Assembly: GCF_001316265.1 (NCBI RefSeq)
Contig: NZ_BBDN01000001.1
Coordinates: forward strand, 1 to 64,000
Reading direction: 5' to 3'
From: Vulcanisaeta sp. JCM 16159
GTDB lineage: Archaea > Thermoproteota > Thermoprotei > Thermoproteales > Thermocladiaceae
Length of the DNA stretch: 64,000 bases
Of this stretch, positions 18,924 through 28,403 are shown piece after piece. The translations under genes were made by a program, and so were the position numbers. The notes beneath the pieces are model-generated. The model was given only the letters and a program-made list of their open reading frames with translations, did no database searches and was not told where the DNA came from. How positions within the stretch are numbered: the first letter of the stretch is position 1; each line of letters opens with the position of its first letter.

Positions 18924-19863
18924 TTAGTGATCTACCTCCACTGGTGTCATCTCTGAAATGAACTGCTTCAGTAACTTATAATATGCTTCAAACTGCTTAA
19001 TGGGTCTTGTGCTCTTCGTAGTACGTTTCCTTACGTATAATGGGCCGCTTTCTACATATGAGTCTAAGGACATTTCATCTAAGTACCTGAATCCTACGAA
19101 TTCGGTATCCTCATCACCATAATACTTATCAAGCATGTTATTAGTTACTAATGGACGTGTATTTGGGAATTCTCTGCTTATGATTTCATTTACCTCATGC
19201 CAAGCCTTCATGATCTCTTGTGCTTTCATGTTAGATCTATACTGGTTAACTACGTATGATACTAAGCTTTCATAATTCTTATTTCTTGGAACAAAGATTT
19301 TCTGGTTATATAACATATTCACGACCCTTCTAAGGAAGTCCACAAACTTATTAATTTCCTGAAGCCCAGGCCTCGTAATAGCCACATAAAGTGGGGCAAG
19401 TGGAAATGTCATTTCGAAGATTGATAAACCCAATTTGGTGAGTCCAAAATTATTACATCAAAATCATACCCTATTTCCTCCATTAACTTATCAATAAGTG
19501 ACCTGAGAAGTAATCCCCAGTCAGGTACGTTCTTTATATCACTGCTAATTTCATCTAAATTTCCCCCAGGTAGTACGTAAAAGGCCGCGTTATTTCCTGG
19601 AATCACATGTTGGCGAAGACATTCATTGATCACGGGCATGCTTTTTAAGTAACCTCTACGGTATTCAACGAGCCTCTTCATTAAGGTCTTTAGGTTGCAT
19701 TCGTCAATTGTCCTACCCAGTAGTACGCGGGTTGCCATTGCCGATGGGTCAAAGTCTATGAATAATACTTTGCGTCCATCGATGGTAGGGACGCCGCCGT
19801 ATTCACCGCCAGGGTTGTTTTTCCCGCACCGCCGCTTGCTGATATGAATGCTATTGTAAACAT
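18924..19863 (-). CDS. ParA-like partition ATPase (frameshifted)
   Basis: ATG 19863 begins FTIAFISASGGAGKTTL, a Walker A of the ParA/MinD type, then shifts frame at about 19790 into VLFIDFDPSAMATRVLLG. A second shift at about 19425 joins VIILDSP to the long C-terminal part (IFEMTFPLAPLYVAITRPG). The ATPase core is clear: Walker A, the DFDPSA switch and ILDSP as Walker B. The deviant-Walker lysine that normally precedes GG is a Ser here (SGGAGKT). Chromosomal or plasmid segregation is the family role. Next to a nuclease-like gene and a recombinase-bearing region, this looks like an integrated plasmid remnant. Confidence 0.7.
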
Positions 19864-19958
19864 TATAATTGTTTATTGGGCACACCTCCTAATAAGTTTT
19901 ATGTTCAATTGTAAAACGCAAAACATTTATTAAATTCTCATCACATAGCCCAACGGAT

Positions 19959-20792
19959 ATGTGTAGGCTTGTTGTTGCCCTTGGTAGGTTCAATAATGCG
20001 GGTGATACCCTGGTTGGTATCGGCAATAGCCTTGTGCAGGCAGCATCCATGGACCCACACGGTAAGAGATTCCTTAATGAGGAGAGGCATGAGGATGGTT
20101 GGGGGATTCTGTTCGTTAATGTTGCTTCCTCATTTGCGGTTCATCATAGGAGCGTGAGGGCCATATACATGGATAACCCCATTAATGTCATTAGGGGCTT
20201 TCTAAGTAATGTAAATAATGATGATGCCGTGCTAATGATGATGCACGCCAGAGCCGCGAGTACTGGCACGCCTAAAAACATATTCTCTACGCACCCTGTT
20301 AGGGCCGTGACTAGGGATGGCCTTGAGCTTTACATGATCCATAATGGTTCCTTCTATAGGGATGATATTGCCAGGGAGGTTGGTATTGACAAGGATTACG
20401 CGGCTAGGTTTAATGATACTTACATCGCCAATTTGGCCCTTGCAAGTCGTATTAAGGGTGACATAGCCAAGGACGACCTAGCTTGGCTGCTTAGGTTCGT
20501 GAGGACAGGCGCGAACCTGGGCATTGCATTGGTTGGGGATGGTTACATCACTCTAATTGTTGGTAGTTATTACAAGGTTCTTGATGATGATAAGAGAGAG
20601 GCTAGGGAGGCGTATTATAGGCTTTATCAATGTGAGGTTCATGGCGGTGTGCTTTATGCGTCATCAACCGTGATTGACTTCTACAGGCCGGGTTTCGTTG
20701 GCGATTGCCGCGCACTTGGTAATGGTGAGTACCATAAGTACCGCATATCAGCCGATGGGGATGTACGCATGGTTGATGCTTGGAAAATTTAA
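19959..20792 (+). CDS. Class II glutamine amidotransferase-like protein
   Basis: The protein starts Met-Cys-Arg-Leu, so Cys2 would be the N-terminal nucleophile of an Ntn-type glutaminase. Further landmarks are MMHARAAS (residues ~88-95), THPVRAV, and YMIHNGSFYRD with the conserved HNG loop. No synthase or transferase domain follows in its 277 residues, which is the layout of the YafJ/EgtC-like group. It would release ammonia from glutamine or hydrolyse a gamma-glutamyl amide; the partner is unknown. It is intact and divergent from the ParA gene. Confidence 0.82.
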   Translation: MCRLVVALGRFNNAGDTLVGIGNSLVQAASMDPHGKRFLNEERHEDGWGILFVNVASSFAVHHRSVRAIYMDNPINVIRGFLSNVNNDDAVLMMMHARAASTGTPKNIFSTHPVRAVTRDGLELYMIHNGSFYRDDIAREVGIDKDYAARFNDTYIANLALASRIKGDIAKDDLAWLLRFVRTGANLGIALVGDGYITLIVGSYYKVLDDDKREAREAYYRLYQCEVHGGVLYASSTVIDFYRPGFVGDCRALGNGEYHKYRISADGDVRMVDAWKI

Positions 20793-20795
20793 GGC

Positions 20796-23194
20796 CTAGT
20801 TAAGTCTTGGTTTGTTTCGTGACCTCCTTACTAATAATGTTGTTAATGCTATGGCGATTACAATGGCTGAATAGAGCATGGCTGTGAGCGCCCAGTTCAC
20901 TGTCCATTTGATGTTTATGTTAATGGGTTCATTAACCGTAATTATGTAACCTGGCTCCTGGAGTAGGAGGCCGTCTATGAATGTGATGCTTGGCCTTACT
21001 GTCACGGTTGTTCCCTGGTTTAGCCAGTTGGTGTATTGCATCGTTACCGTTCCGTTTATGGTCAGTGGGTATTGGCTTGTTATGTTGACTAGGTATTGCC
21101 TTGTCCATTGGTTTATGGTTAATTCCTCAGGGCTGTTTACTGTGAGTATTATTGTTGTGGTATTTCCGTTGAATAAATAGCGTGTTTGGTTATTGAGTTG
21201 ATAGTACCTTGGTATTGAAACCGTCAGTGTTGATCCCTCGTTGACCCAGTCCGTGTAGTTCGTATATGCTGTGTTGTTTATGTAAATGGGTACCGTGGAT
21301 ACTACGTTAACTAGGTATTGCCTTGCGTATATTGCTGTGAATGACATTGGTGAATTTATCGTGAATGATATGTTGTATGGGTAATTAATTGTGTAGTATG
21401 GCTCGTAATTAATGACGTAGAAGTATTGGAAGGCCAGCCTTGTTTTATTGTTTAGTACGTAGTATGCGGGTGCGTCCAATGTGAGGGTTGAGTAGGCATC
21501 TACCCAGCCGTTGTATGTGCTTACCACGCTGCCATTTACTAATATAGGTACTGGGCTTGTTACATTGATTAGGTATTGCTTAATCCACTCAATGTCTATG
21601 TTTGTTGATCCATTAATGGCGACATTAAGGCTCGCATTACTCACAAGCTCAGAGCCATTAATCACATAGCCGTAAAATACATACCTAGTCCCGTTATTGA
21701 ATGTAATAGTGCTTGGTTCATTGACCTTGATTAACGTGCCTGGAGTCAATATCGACGTATTCGATATACCGTTAAGGCCATTATGAATTGTAAGTAAGGC
21801 GAAGTAACTCGTTAAGTATGCTGGTTCTTCATAACCATTTCTCACAAAAACCATGCCCGGGCCTACGGATATTGATGATGCGTTAAATATTGATTCAGCC
21901 GTGTGCATGCCGAAATTCCACATGTACGGTATTGGAACCAGATAACTACCATACTTAAAGTAAAGACCAACTCTACGCCTAGGGTATTGGCTACAGTACA
22001 CTCGCTACTCCATGGGCCTGCGATCACCAACTCAGCGTCATTAAATGGTACGTACTTACTTGATAGGGGATTAGGCGGTGTTACGACGATGTCCACATAA
22101 CTTGATGGTATCTTTATTGTTACGTTGTCGTACCACGTGGTTGATTGCCCGTTGAGTGAGTATCCGAAGGCTGCCCATGGGTAGCCGTTGCTGCTTAGCC
22201 CGGTCTTTATGACCAGGTAAATGGTGAATGGCAAGGTTGCCGACTCCGGCTGCTCTACACCCCAATCATAATAAAGCACACTACCGTCTGAGGAAGTCAC
22301 TCCACCATTGCCACTAATTAACGCCGAATTAATCACGCTAGTACTACCCGAATCATTCCAAACATTATCAAGAACCTGAAACTGATCACCCTGAGAATTA
22401 AACTCCAACACATTCTGTAACCAATAATATTGATTAACACCATTGACTGTTTGAACAAGCATCACCACATTCAGTTGAACACTAAACCAATCATTACCTG
22501 GCTCATTCTCCAGCGATGGACAGTAATTAGGCTCCACCGTACTTGCATTATAGATTGTGACCTCCCCAACGAACATATTCGTGGAATATTCATACGCAAC
22601 TAAATTGCCCTGAAGCATGGCTAGTCCATAATCGGCAATTCCCACTGGAAAAACAGGCCCCTCTGGACTTGGCGATTCTGTTATTTCATAAAGCACGAAC
22701 GCAGTACCTTGATTATTATTATCAATGACTATATAGTAAGTACCACCGTTACTTATATAGAACGCCTTCTCAATAACGTTCCCGCCGGCCTCACCAATGT
22801 AGTTGTACGATTCACCCGACGAGAAGGACAAGTACTCTCCATTGTTCATTAAGTAAACCGTTACCGATTGATTAGACCAAACATATATATTGATGTATTG
22901 GCCAGTTGATACATTATACTGAAACGGTAAATAATAACTAGGTAGTAGTATAACCATTCCGGCGGTCGTATCATTAACCCCAGACTGAGCTGGGTATTTC
23001 GTGAGTCCCGTGGTGATTGGATTTATGTAGCTGAACATGTTTGGTTGTGGTTCAGTGACTTCATAACCAAGTATTGATTGAGCCGCCGCTGAACCCGCGA
23101 TTATTAATGGCGCAATTACCATCATTGCTAATGCTATGCCTATTGCCAACTTTACATTATAATCTATGGAAAAATTAACGTGCATACTCAGCAT
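20796..23194 (-). CDS. Thermopsin-family surface protease with C-terminal repeats and membrane anchor (frameshifted)
   Basis: Two frames (21863-23194 and 20796-22001) join near 21985 into about 795 residues. A signal peptide (residues ~12-38, ending SAAAQ) is followed by thermopsin landmarks: VGIADYGLA, FVGEVTIYN, FSVQLNVVM, YYWLQNVLEF, DNVWNDSGS, FNDAELVIAGPWSS and then the MWNFGMHTAES region. Thermopsins (peptidase A5) are acid proteases of thermoacidophilic archaea. Behind the domain are three ~75-residue repeats, each with RQYLVNV-S-PI-INGT and a W-containing turn (GWVDAYST, DWVNEGST, NWLNQGTT). A single membrane helix and RRSRNK close the protein. So the protease would be displayed on the cell surface on a repeat stalk. 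A pilin-like gene lies upstream. Confidence 0.8.
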
Positions 23195-23338
23195 CCCATT
23201 TACTTGGCTAGACCTTTTTATCTTTTATTTAGGGATAGAACACCTCATTTTCATACTCCCTACCAATAATCATCAATTGAAAGAAGACTTAACAAGTCTT
23301 GGTCCTCAATTCTTAGAATGCGCTGAAAATTATGCTGT

Positions 23339-23884
23339 TCATTGATTAACGTTTACGTAAATATTACCACCATTAACCGTACTAAACACTATGGTGAAGC
23401 CGTTATTATCCGCCAAACTTAGGTAGGTTCCGTAACAAAATATTTGAGGTGTACCTGTTGAGTATGCGTCACCGCCGACGTTTACGGTTACTGGGTCTGA
23501 CATTGTATTATCCATTGTGTATATGGATAGCGTTAACTCACCTGTGCTCTGTGGTGGAATAATTATTAAGGGGCTCAGGTTGCATTTGGCCGATCCAATT
23601 AGTGTGGTGCCGCTCAGTATTATTGAGCTGTTGCCGTTGTTTCTTATGGTTATTGTTATTGTGACTATATTATCTGAGCTGCTCATGGTGGCGCTCGTCT
23701 CTATGTAACTTGGGTTACTACCACTATAGGCACTTGATCCACTAATCAGTGAGTATATTGTCTGCCCAAGCCTACCTACATTAAAGTGGAATGGCGCAAG
23801 TATAGCTATTGCCAAAGTGAACAAAGTGATTATTACGAGTATATGTGAAATCTCCATAGCGCCCCTATTTATTTTGTAATACAT
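23339..23884 (-). CDS. Type IV pilin-like secreted protein
   Basis: The 181-residue protein has a short charged N-terminus (YKINRGAME) followed by a hydrophobic helix of about 22 residues (ISHILVIITLFTLAIAIL) and then a beta-rich, Thr/Ser-rich domain with two cysteines (about residues 104 and 151). This layout fits an archaeal class III (prepilin) signal processed next to RGA. NGNSSIILSG and DPVTVNVGG look like a pilin-type beta-sandwich. The neighbouring gene downstream is the surface thermopsin. No prepilin peptidase or pilus ATPase gene is in the window, so assignment to a pilus is inference. Confidence 0.55.
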   Translation of the reverse strand: MYYKINRGAMEISHILVIITLFTLAIAILAPFHFNVGRLGQTIYSLISGSSAYSGSNPSYIETSATMSSSDNIVTITITIRNNGNSSIILSGTTLIGSAKCNLSPLIIIPPQSTGELTLSIYTMDNTMSDPVTVNVGGDAYSTGTPQIFCYGTYLSLADNNGFTIVFSTVNGGNIYVNVNQ

Positions 23885-24256
23885 TAAATGAAAGTCAAGC
23901 TACCCCTATTTAAGTTTTTCTTCAATTTTCTAAGAACAGGCCGTTTATTTCTATTCTTTTATTCTAATATTCAATTCTTAATTTAAATAAAATAAAAAAA
24001 TATTGATAAAATAAAAGACTATGTTATATAAAACTTGAAGACAAAAATAAAAAGGTCTCTAAAGTATCGTAATTGAATTATATAACCTAGCCAATATAAA
24101 AAAGTCAAAGTTTCAATGCAGCATTAAAGACCATAACCTATAGGGCACTCTACAAAGTAACTTATGCCCGGTGAATCCATTGCGTATTGAATTATTTAGT
24201 ATTATACCATGAATGGCAGTAGTAAGTAATATTAAATTTAGGAATGACAATATACT
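23885..24256. other. AT-rich intergenic stretch with likely promoters
   Basis: No gene is seen. The spacer is divergent: the pilin-like gene reads leftward and a small acidic/basic protein reads rightward. TTTAAAT-type boxes lie at about 23980, and ATTAAATTT lies about 25 bp before the GTG start at 24257, consistent with leaderless transcription to the right. Confidence 0.4.
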
Positions 24257-24623
24257 GTGTCCAGAAGGGCTAGGAAGAAGGAGGAAAGCAAGGAACAGGG
24301 AACAGCATCAATAACATCATTCCTCTATGGCACTGAGGAAAAACCAAAGACTGAAACTAAGGCCGTAATCAAGCCAAATGAGACGTCGGAGTCGAGACAG
24401 CTTGAGAATACTGTTCAGCAGCATTCTTCCAGTACCGAGGATGCCGTACTAAGCCACATAATGAGTAGGGGTGTTATTACTAAGGATGAGTTAATGGCCT
24501 GGGGCAAGTCCAGGGTCTTAGGGTTGCTGATATTCTCAGGGCTATAGAGAGCTAAGTAGTAAGGGTAGGATTAGGAAGAGACTTAACGATAAGGGTAACC
24601 TAGTCTATGAGTATGTTAAGTAA
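24257..24623 (+). CDS. Small conserved hypothetical protein, possible winged-helix (frameshifted)
   Basis: The GTG at 24257 starts a basic, disordered N-terminus (SRRARKKEESKEQ) and a polar linker. A C-terminal helical part, VLSHIMSRGVITKDELMAWG, follows. Frame changes near 24520 and 24550 continue it as LRVADILRAIE, then ELSSKGRIRKRLNDKGNLVY, ending at 24623. The last ~60 residues look like a small helix-turn-helix or winged-helix with a beta wing (GNLVYEYVK). No family was recognised. Two shifts in 100 bases could be sequencing errors. It may be a DNA-binding protein. Confidence 0.45.
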
Positions 24624-24734
24624 TACCTAGGTAAGACGCGGGTATTGATAGCCCATTAATAATGGCCTCCCTTATTAAGCCAGGCATTATACATGTACCA
24701 AGCCTAGAAAGGATTAGCAATGAAGTGGTAATGA

Positions 24735-24792
24735 GTCCCCAAGGTAGATCACTCTGGTTAAGCCAGGGCGAAGCCTTGGGGATGATCCAAGG
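24735..24792 (-). ncRNA. Structured RNA element with two competing stems
   Basis: TCCCCAAGG (24736-24744) pairs with CCTTGGGGA (24774-24782), enclosing an inner hairpin CTGG-TTAAG-CCAG. A second CCAAGG at 24787-24792 could instead pair with the same CCTTGG (24774-24779) around a 7-base loop, so the two stems exclude each other. On the minus strand the element lies about 20-75 bases past the AmrS stop codon, and a T5 run sits just before it. It could be a 3' UTR/terminator structure or a small RNA. Confidence 0.35.
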
Positions 24793-24810
24793 AAAAATAC
24801 CTAGCATTGA

Positions 24811-25913
24811 CTATACGAACCTCCTGTATAGGTTACCATACCTACCAATGAAGCCCCTAATCCTTATCTCATAACCGCATCTAGGGCATTTATAATTGGC
24901 TAACTTAACATCAACAACCCTATCCTCAAACCTCTTAATCAACACCGCACCACACCTTGGACAATACGTGTGCTGACCTGGGTGACCAGGTACATTACCA
25001 ACATAGACATAGTCAAGCTCCTTCCTAGCCCTCCTCCAAATACTCTCAATTAACTCAACAGGCGTTGGCGGGTTATGCAATTTATGGGCAGTGTAGTAAG
25101 CCGTTATGTGGAGTGGTACATCCCTGCCCAACCTAGCCACCGCGTTAATTACCTCATCAGCCTCATCATCATTGACCCCAGGTATTACTAAGTACGTAAC
25201 CTCCAGGTGAACGCCCAACTTAACGGCGTACTCAAGAGTACTCATTAACTTATCAAAATCAGCAGCCAACCACTGCCTATATGTTTCACGACCACCCTTA
25301 ACATCCGAGTTCATGCCATCCATGCCGGCATCAAATAAGGCTTCAGGGCCTCAGGGGTTAGGTAGCCATTCGTATTAATCGAGGCATGCAAGCCCCTTGC
25401 CCTTGCAAGCCTAAAGACGTCGATCGCATACTCAGTCAGCATTGTTGGCTCGTTAAAGCTTACGTTAATGCCTGAATCCCCATTTTCAATTGCCCATTCA
25501 ATGAGCCTCTCAGGCGGTACGTAAACGCCGTCCAAACTAGCGAACTTGCTCAGGTGCCAATTTTGGCACCATGCGCAGGGGAAGTTGCAACTAAACGTAC
25601 TAATTGTCAGCGCTGATGTGCGTGGGTAGTAATTGAATAGGGGCTTTATCTCCATTGGTCTTGATTCAGCCGCTGTTAATAATCCGTATGCAGCCGTGTA
25701 GAGTCTACCGTTTATGTTGAATCTCATGCCGCAGAGCCCAACCTGCCCATTTGACAATGTGCAGTGCCTATGGCATAGGGTGCACTTGACCTTGTTATTC
25801 TCGAGTTTTACACTAAATGGGCTTTCCCTAACGTTGGGTAGTCTGAGCAATTCGCTTGATGGTTTATATATTCTCAATGGCCATGAGTAAATGGGCATCT
25901 CAGTAATACTCAT
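24811..25913 (-). CDS. amrS: AmmeMemoRadiSam-system radical SAM enzyme (AmrS, frameshifted)
   Basis: Two frames (25311-25913 and 24811-25323) join near 25315 into about 365 residues. The N-terminal part has CTLCHRHCTLSNGQVGLCG and then the radical SAM motif FSCNFPCAWCQNWHLS (CxxxCxxC) near residue 110. GINVSFNEPT and the INTNGY strand follow. The second frame gives VTYLVIPGVND and a C-terminal zinc-binding pair, CPRCGAVLI and CPRCGYEI. AmrS proteins occur with Memo-like and AMMECR1 genes, but neither is in the window. The chemistry is unsettled. Confidence 0.88.
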
Positions 25914-25962
25914 GGTTCGGACCTTTATACACTTTTAACCTTAGTCAAGTCCTTCAGAAATA

Positions 25963-26391
25963 ATGAGTACTGGTGTTGATGTTGAGGAGTTCAGTAGGTG
26001 GATTTTAATGGCTAAGAGAACGCTTGAGTCAGCGAGGGGTGATGAGGAGAGGGGAGATTATAATTGGTCGTGTTTCAAGGCGCATCAGGCATCGGAATTT
26101 GCCGTGAAGGCTATTCTCTATGGAGTTGGTAGGCCCACGAGGGGTCACTCTATTACTCATCTGCTCAGCGAATTGAGTAGGATGGTTCAGGTCCCCATTG
26201 ATATTATGGATTTAGGTAAATTTCTTGATAAGTTCTATGTACCGACTAGGTACGTTGATGCCTGGAGCGAGGGTGTGCCCTACGAGTACTTTACGCGTAG
26301 CGATGCAGAAATGGCTATTAAGGCTGCCGAGAGAATTATAACGTTTATTGAGGATTTATGGAGAGGATTATTAAGTGGCGTGAGGAGTTGA
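25963..26391 (+). CDS. HEPN-domain protein (toxin half of HEPN-MNT pair)
   Basis: The 142-residue all-helical protein has the HEPN start WILMAKRTLESARGD, the CFKAHQASEFAVKAIL helix, and RGHSITHLL (residues ~67-75), where R and H form the Rx4-6H site of HEPN ribonucleases. C-terminal YEYFTRSDAEMAIKAAERII is also typical. It overlaps the downstream MNT gene by 34 bp. HEPN toxins of this type are RNases neutralised by the MNT partner, in characterised cases by transfer of adenylyl groups onto the HEPN protein. The gene is intact. Confidence 0.85.
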   Translation: MSTGVDVEEFSRWILMAKRTLESARGDEERGDYNWSCFKAHQASEFAVKAILYGVGRPTRGHSITHLLSELSRMVQVPIDIMDLGKFLDKFYVPTRYVDAWSEGVPYEYFTRSDAEMAIKAAERIITFIEDLWRGLLSGVRS

Positions 26392-26723
26392 GGAGTAGGG
26401 CTTTGGAACTAGCTAGGCAGGTCGCTGATAGAGTTCGTGGTACGGTATTCTTAGTAGGTTCCTACGCCAGGGGCGATTTTGCTGAGGATAGCGATGTCGA
26501 TATTGTTATCATAGGCAGCTTTAATGAGCCACCTCATAGGAGGCTCCTTGACCTTGATATCCCACCTAATGTTGAGGCTCTCGCGTTCAACATCAATGAA
26601 ATAATGAGGATCGTTGACCGGTGCTACCCCCTCGCACTAGACCTGGCCATTGGCATTGTCCTTAAGGATGACCTGGGCATCTCGGGAGAGTTAGTGGCTA
26701 GGGCGAGGAGGTGCTTGGGGTGA
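26358..26723 (+). CDS. MNT-type nucleotidyltransferase (antitoxin half of HEPN-MNT pair)
   Basis: The 121-residue protein carries VFLVGSYARGDFAEDSDVD followed by IVI, the GSxxxG...DxD active-site pattern of minimal nucleotidyltransferases, and a later acidic strand LALDLAIGIV with the third carboxylate. The N-terminal helix KWREELRSRALELARQ is the usual partner-contact region. ATG 26358 lies inside the end of the HEPN gene, so the two are translationally coupled. All catalytic residues are present. A dead pair of the same type lies at 13735-14052. Confidence 0.85.
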   Translation: MERIIKWREELRSRALELARQVADRVRGTVFLVGSYARGDFAEDSDVDIVIIGSFNEPPHRRLLDLDIPPNVEALAFNINEIMRIVDRCYPLALDLAIGIVLKDDLGISGELVARARRCLG

Positions 26724-26794
26724 TGTATTATTCATGATTTATTTATTGGTCACTGAGGCAAAGCTCTTTAGTTAGTTTTCAGGTCCTTGTCTCA

Positions 26795-27651
26795 ATGGCT
26801 AGGGTATTCCTGGGACCTGCTGGGATTCCAATAGGTGCCAAGGAGAGGAAGAGGAGTGCCGGTACAATAGATGGTATTAGGTATGTTAGGGAGGTTGGTC
26901 TGAATGCCATGGAGGTTGAGTTTGTACAGGGTGTTAAGATGAGTAGGGAAGCTGCGCAGGAGGCTGGTGAGGTTGCCAGGGAGCTTGGTGTTAGACTGTC
27001 GGTTCATGCGCCGTACTTCATAAACCTGTGCAGTGAGGAGAAGGAGAAGGTTGAGGCGAGCATAGCGAGGCTTGAGGAGTCCCTGGATAGGGTGAGGCGA
27101 TGGGCGCTACGGTTGTTGTATTTCACCCTGCCTATTACGGTAAGCTTGGACCGGAGGGATGCTACAATGCCGTTAGGGATAGCGTTCTTAGGGTTGTTGA
27201 TTGGATGAGGGAGAATGGCATTAAGAACGTGAAGTTGGGTCTCGAGGTCATGGCTAGGAAGAGCCAGTTTGGTAATTTAGAGGAGACCTTTAGGCTCGTT
27301 AAGGAAATAAACCATCCACAGATTGTTGCGGTCATTGATTGGGGTCACGTGTTTGCCAGGAATGGAGGCTCAATAGACTATAGGGCTGTTTTAAACACGT
27401 GGCATGAGTACTTTGGTGACCAGCCAATGCACACCCACTTTACATGTGTTAAGTATAAGAAGGGTGAGTGGGTTGATGAGCACGAGCCCATAGACACGAA
27501 TAATCCACCATTCGAGCCACTGGCTAAGGAGTTGGCTAATGAGGATATTGAGATAACGATAATAAACGAATCACCACTCCTAGAGAAGGATGCGCTTAAG
27601 ATGAAGGAAATGCTACTTAGGTATAATAATACGCTCGTTGGTCTTCAATAA
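26795..27651 (+). CDS. TIM-barrel endonuclease IV-like protein (frameshifted)
   Basis: Two frames (26795-27208 and 27100-27651) join near 27105 into about 285 residues. The first has GIPIGAKERKRSAG, MEVEFVQGV and LSVHAPYFINL. The second has VVFHPAYYGKL, LGLEVMARKSQFG, VIDWGHVFARN, MHTHFTCV and IINESPLL. The repeated His/Glu/Asp positions at strand ends are those of the AP endonuclease 2 superfamily, which includes Nfo-type DNA repair enzymes and sugar isomerases. The SVHAPY and INES segments resemble archaeal deoxyribonuclease IV annotations. DNA repair is the most likely role but sugar isomerisation is not excluded. Confidence 0.72.
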
Positions 27652-27741
27652 AGTAGGCAGTGCTAGAAAACTGCGTGTCCTTGTATTACCTTTATTGTAA
27701 GTAAGATTTATAATAATGCATGACTAAGGTAGTACGGAGAT

Positions 27742-27969
27742 ATGGGTTACGTAACCGTCTCTGCAAAAATAAGGAGGGAGTTATGGGAGAAATTGAGGAG
27801 GTATAACATATCAATTAGTGATGTAATAAGGAGGGCGCTTGAGGAGGAGGTTAGGAAGGCTGAGGAGGAGGAGTTGGTTAAGTTACTTGATGAGGTCGGT
27901 CAAATACTTAGTAAGGTGCCGGATGAAGAAATAGTTAGGGCTGTTAGGATGAGTCGTGATGAGAGATGA
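27742..27969 (+). CDS. vapB: VapB-type ribbon-helix-helix antitoxin
   Basis: The 75-residue protein begins GYVTVSAKIRRELWEKLRRY, then NISISDVIRRALEEEV, a compact ribbon-helix-helix DNA-binding domain. A charged helical tail (EEEELVKLLDEVGQIL) would wrap the toxin. Its stop overlaps the downstream VapC start by four bases (ATGA), the usual VapBC arrangement. By family analogy the pair should repress its own promoter; no operator was identified. Confidence 0.85.
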   Translation: MGYVTVSAKIRRELWEKLRRYNISISDVIRRALEEEVRKAEEEELVKLLDEVGQILSKVPDEEIVRAVRMSRDER

Positions 27970-28402
27970 GTTACCTATTTGATGCTTCATCAATCATGAA
28001 TATAATTAAACACATGAAGCGTGGTGCATTAAGTATTCTACGTGGAAATTACGTACTTGATCTAACGATGTATGAAATCGGTAATGCCCTTTGGAAAGAT
28101 GTAACGCTATTTAGGATTTTAACAGAGAATGAGGCAATAATTACGTATAGGGATATATTAGAGATTCTTAATCGAATGAATGTTATTAAACCAAGTAATG
28201 CAGAGGCGATACTGAAATTAGCTGTGAGGCTAATTTGACGTATTATGATGCATCCTACGTCGTCGCCGCATCAGAGAAGAGCTTAGTATTGGTGACGGAT
28301 GATGAAGTACTAATTAGGAGAATTAATGATAAGAGGAGAGAAATCCACGAAATACTTGGTAGGGAAGTAACGATTAAAACCAGTAGGGATTTTATGGGCT
28401 AA
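27966..28402 (+). CDS. vapC: VapC-type PIN-domain toxin (frameshifted)
   Basis: The frame opens YLFDASSIMNIIKH with the first catalytic Asp, then YEIGNALWKD with the conserved Glu. A shift at about 28228 restores LTYYDASYVVAASEKSLVLVT and DDEVLI, which carry the third and fourth acidic residues. The reconstructed protein is about 145 residues, normal for a PIN RNase toxin, and ends at 28402. Because all four acidic positions survive, the shift may be a sequence error. If it is real, the antitoxin is orphaned. The stop is one base from the convergent binding-protein gene. Confidence 0.8.
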
Positions 28403-28403
28403 T

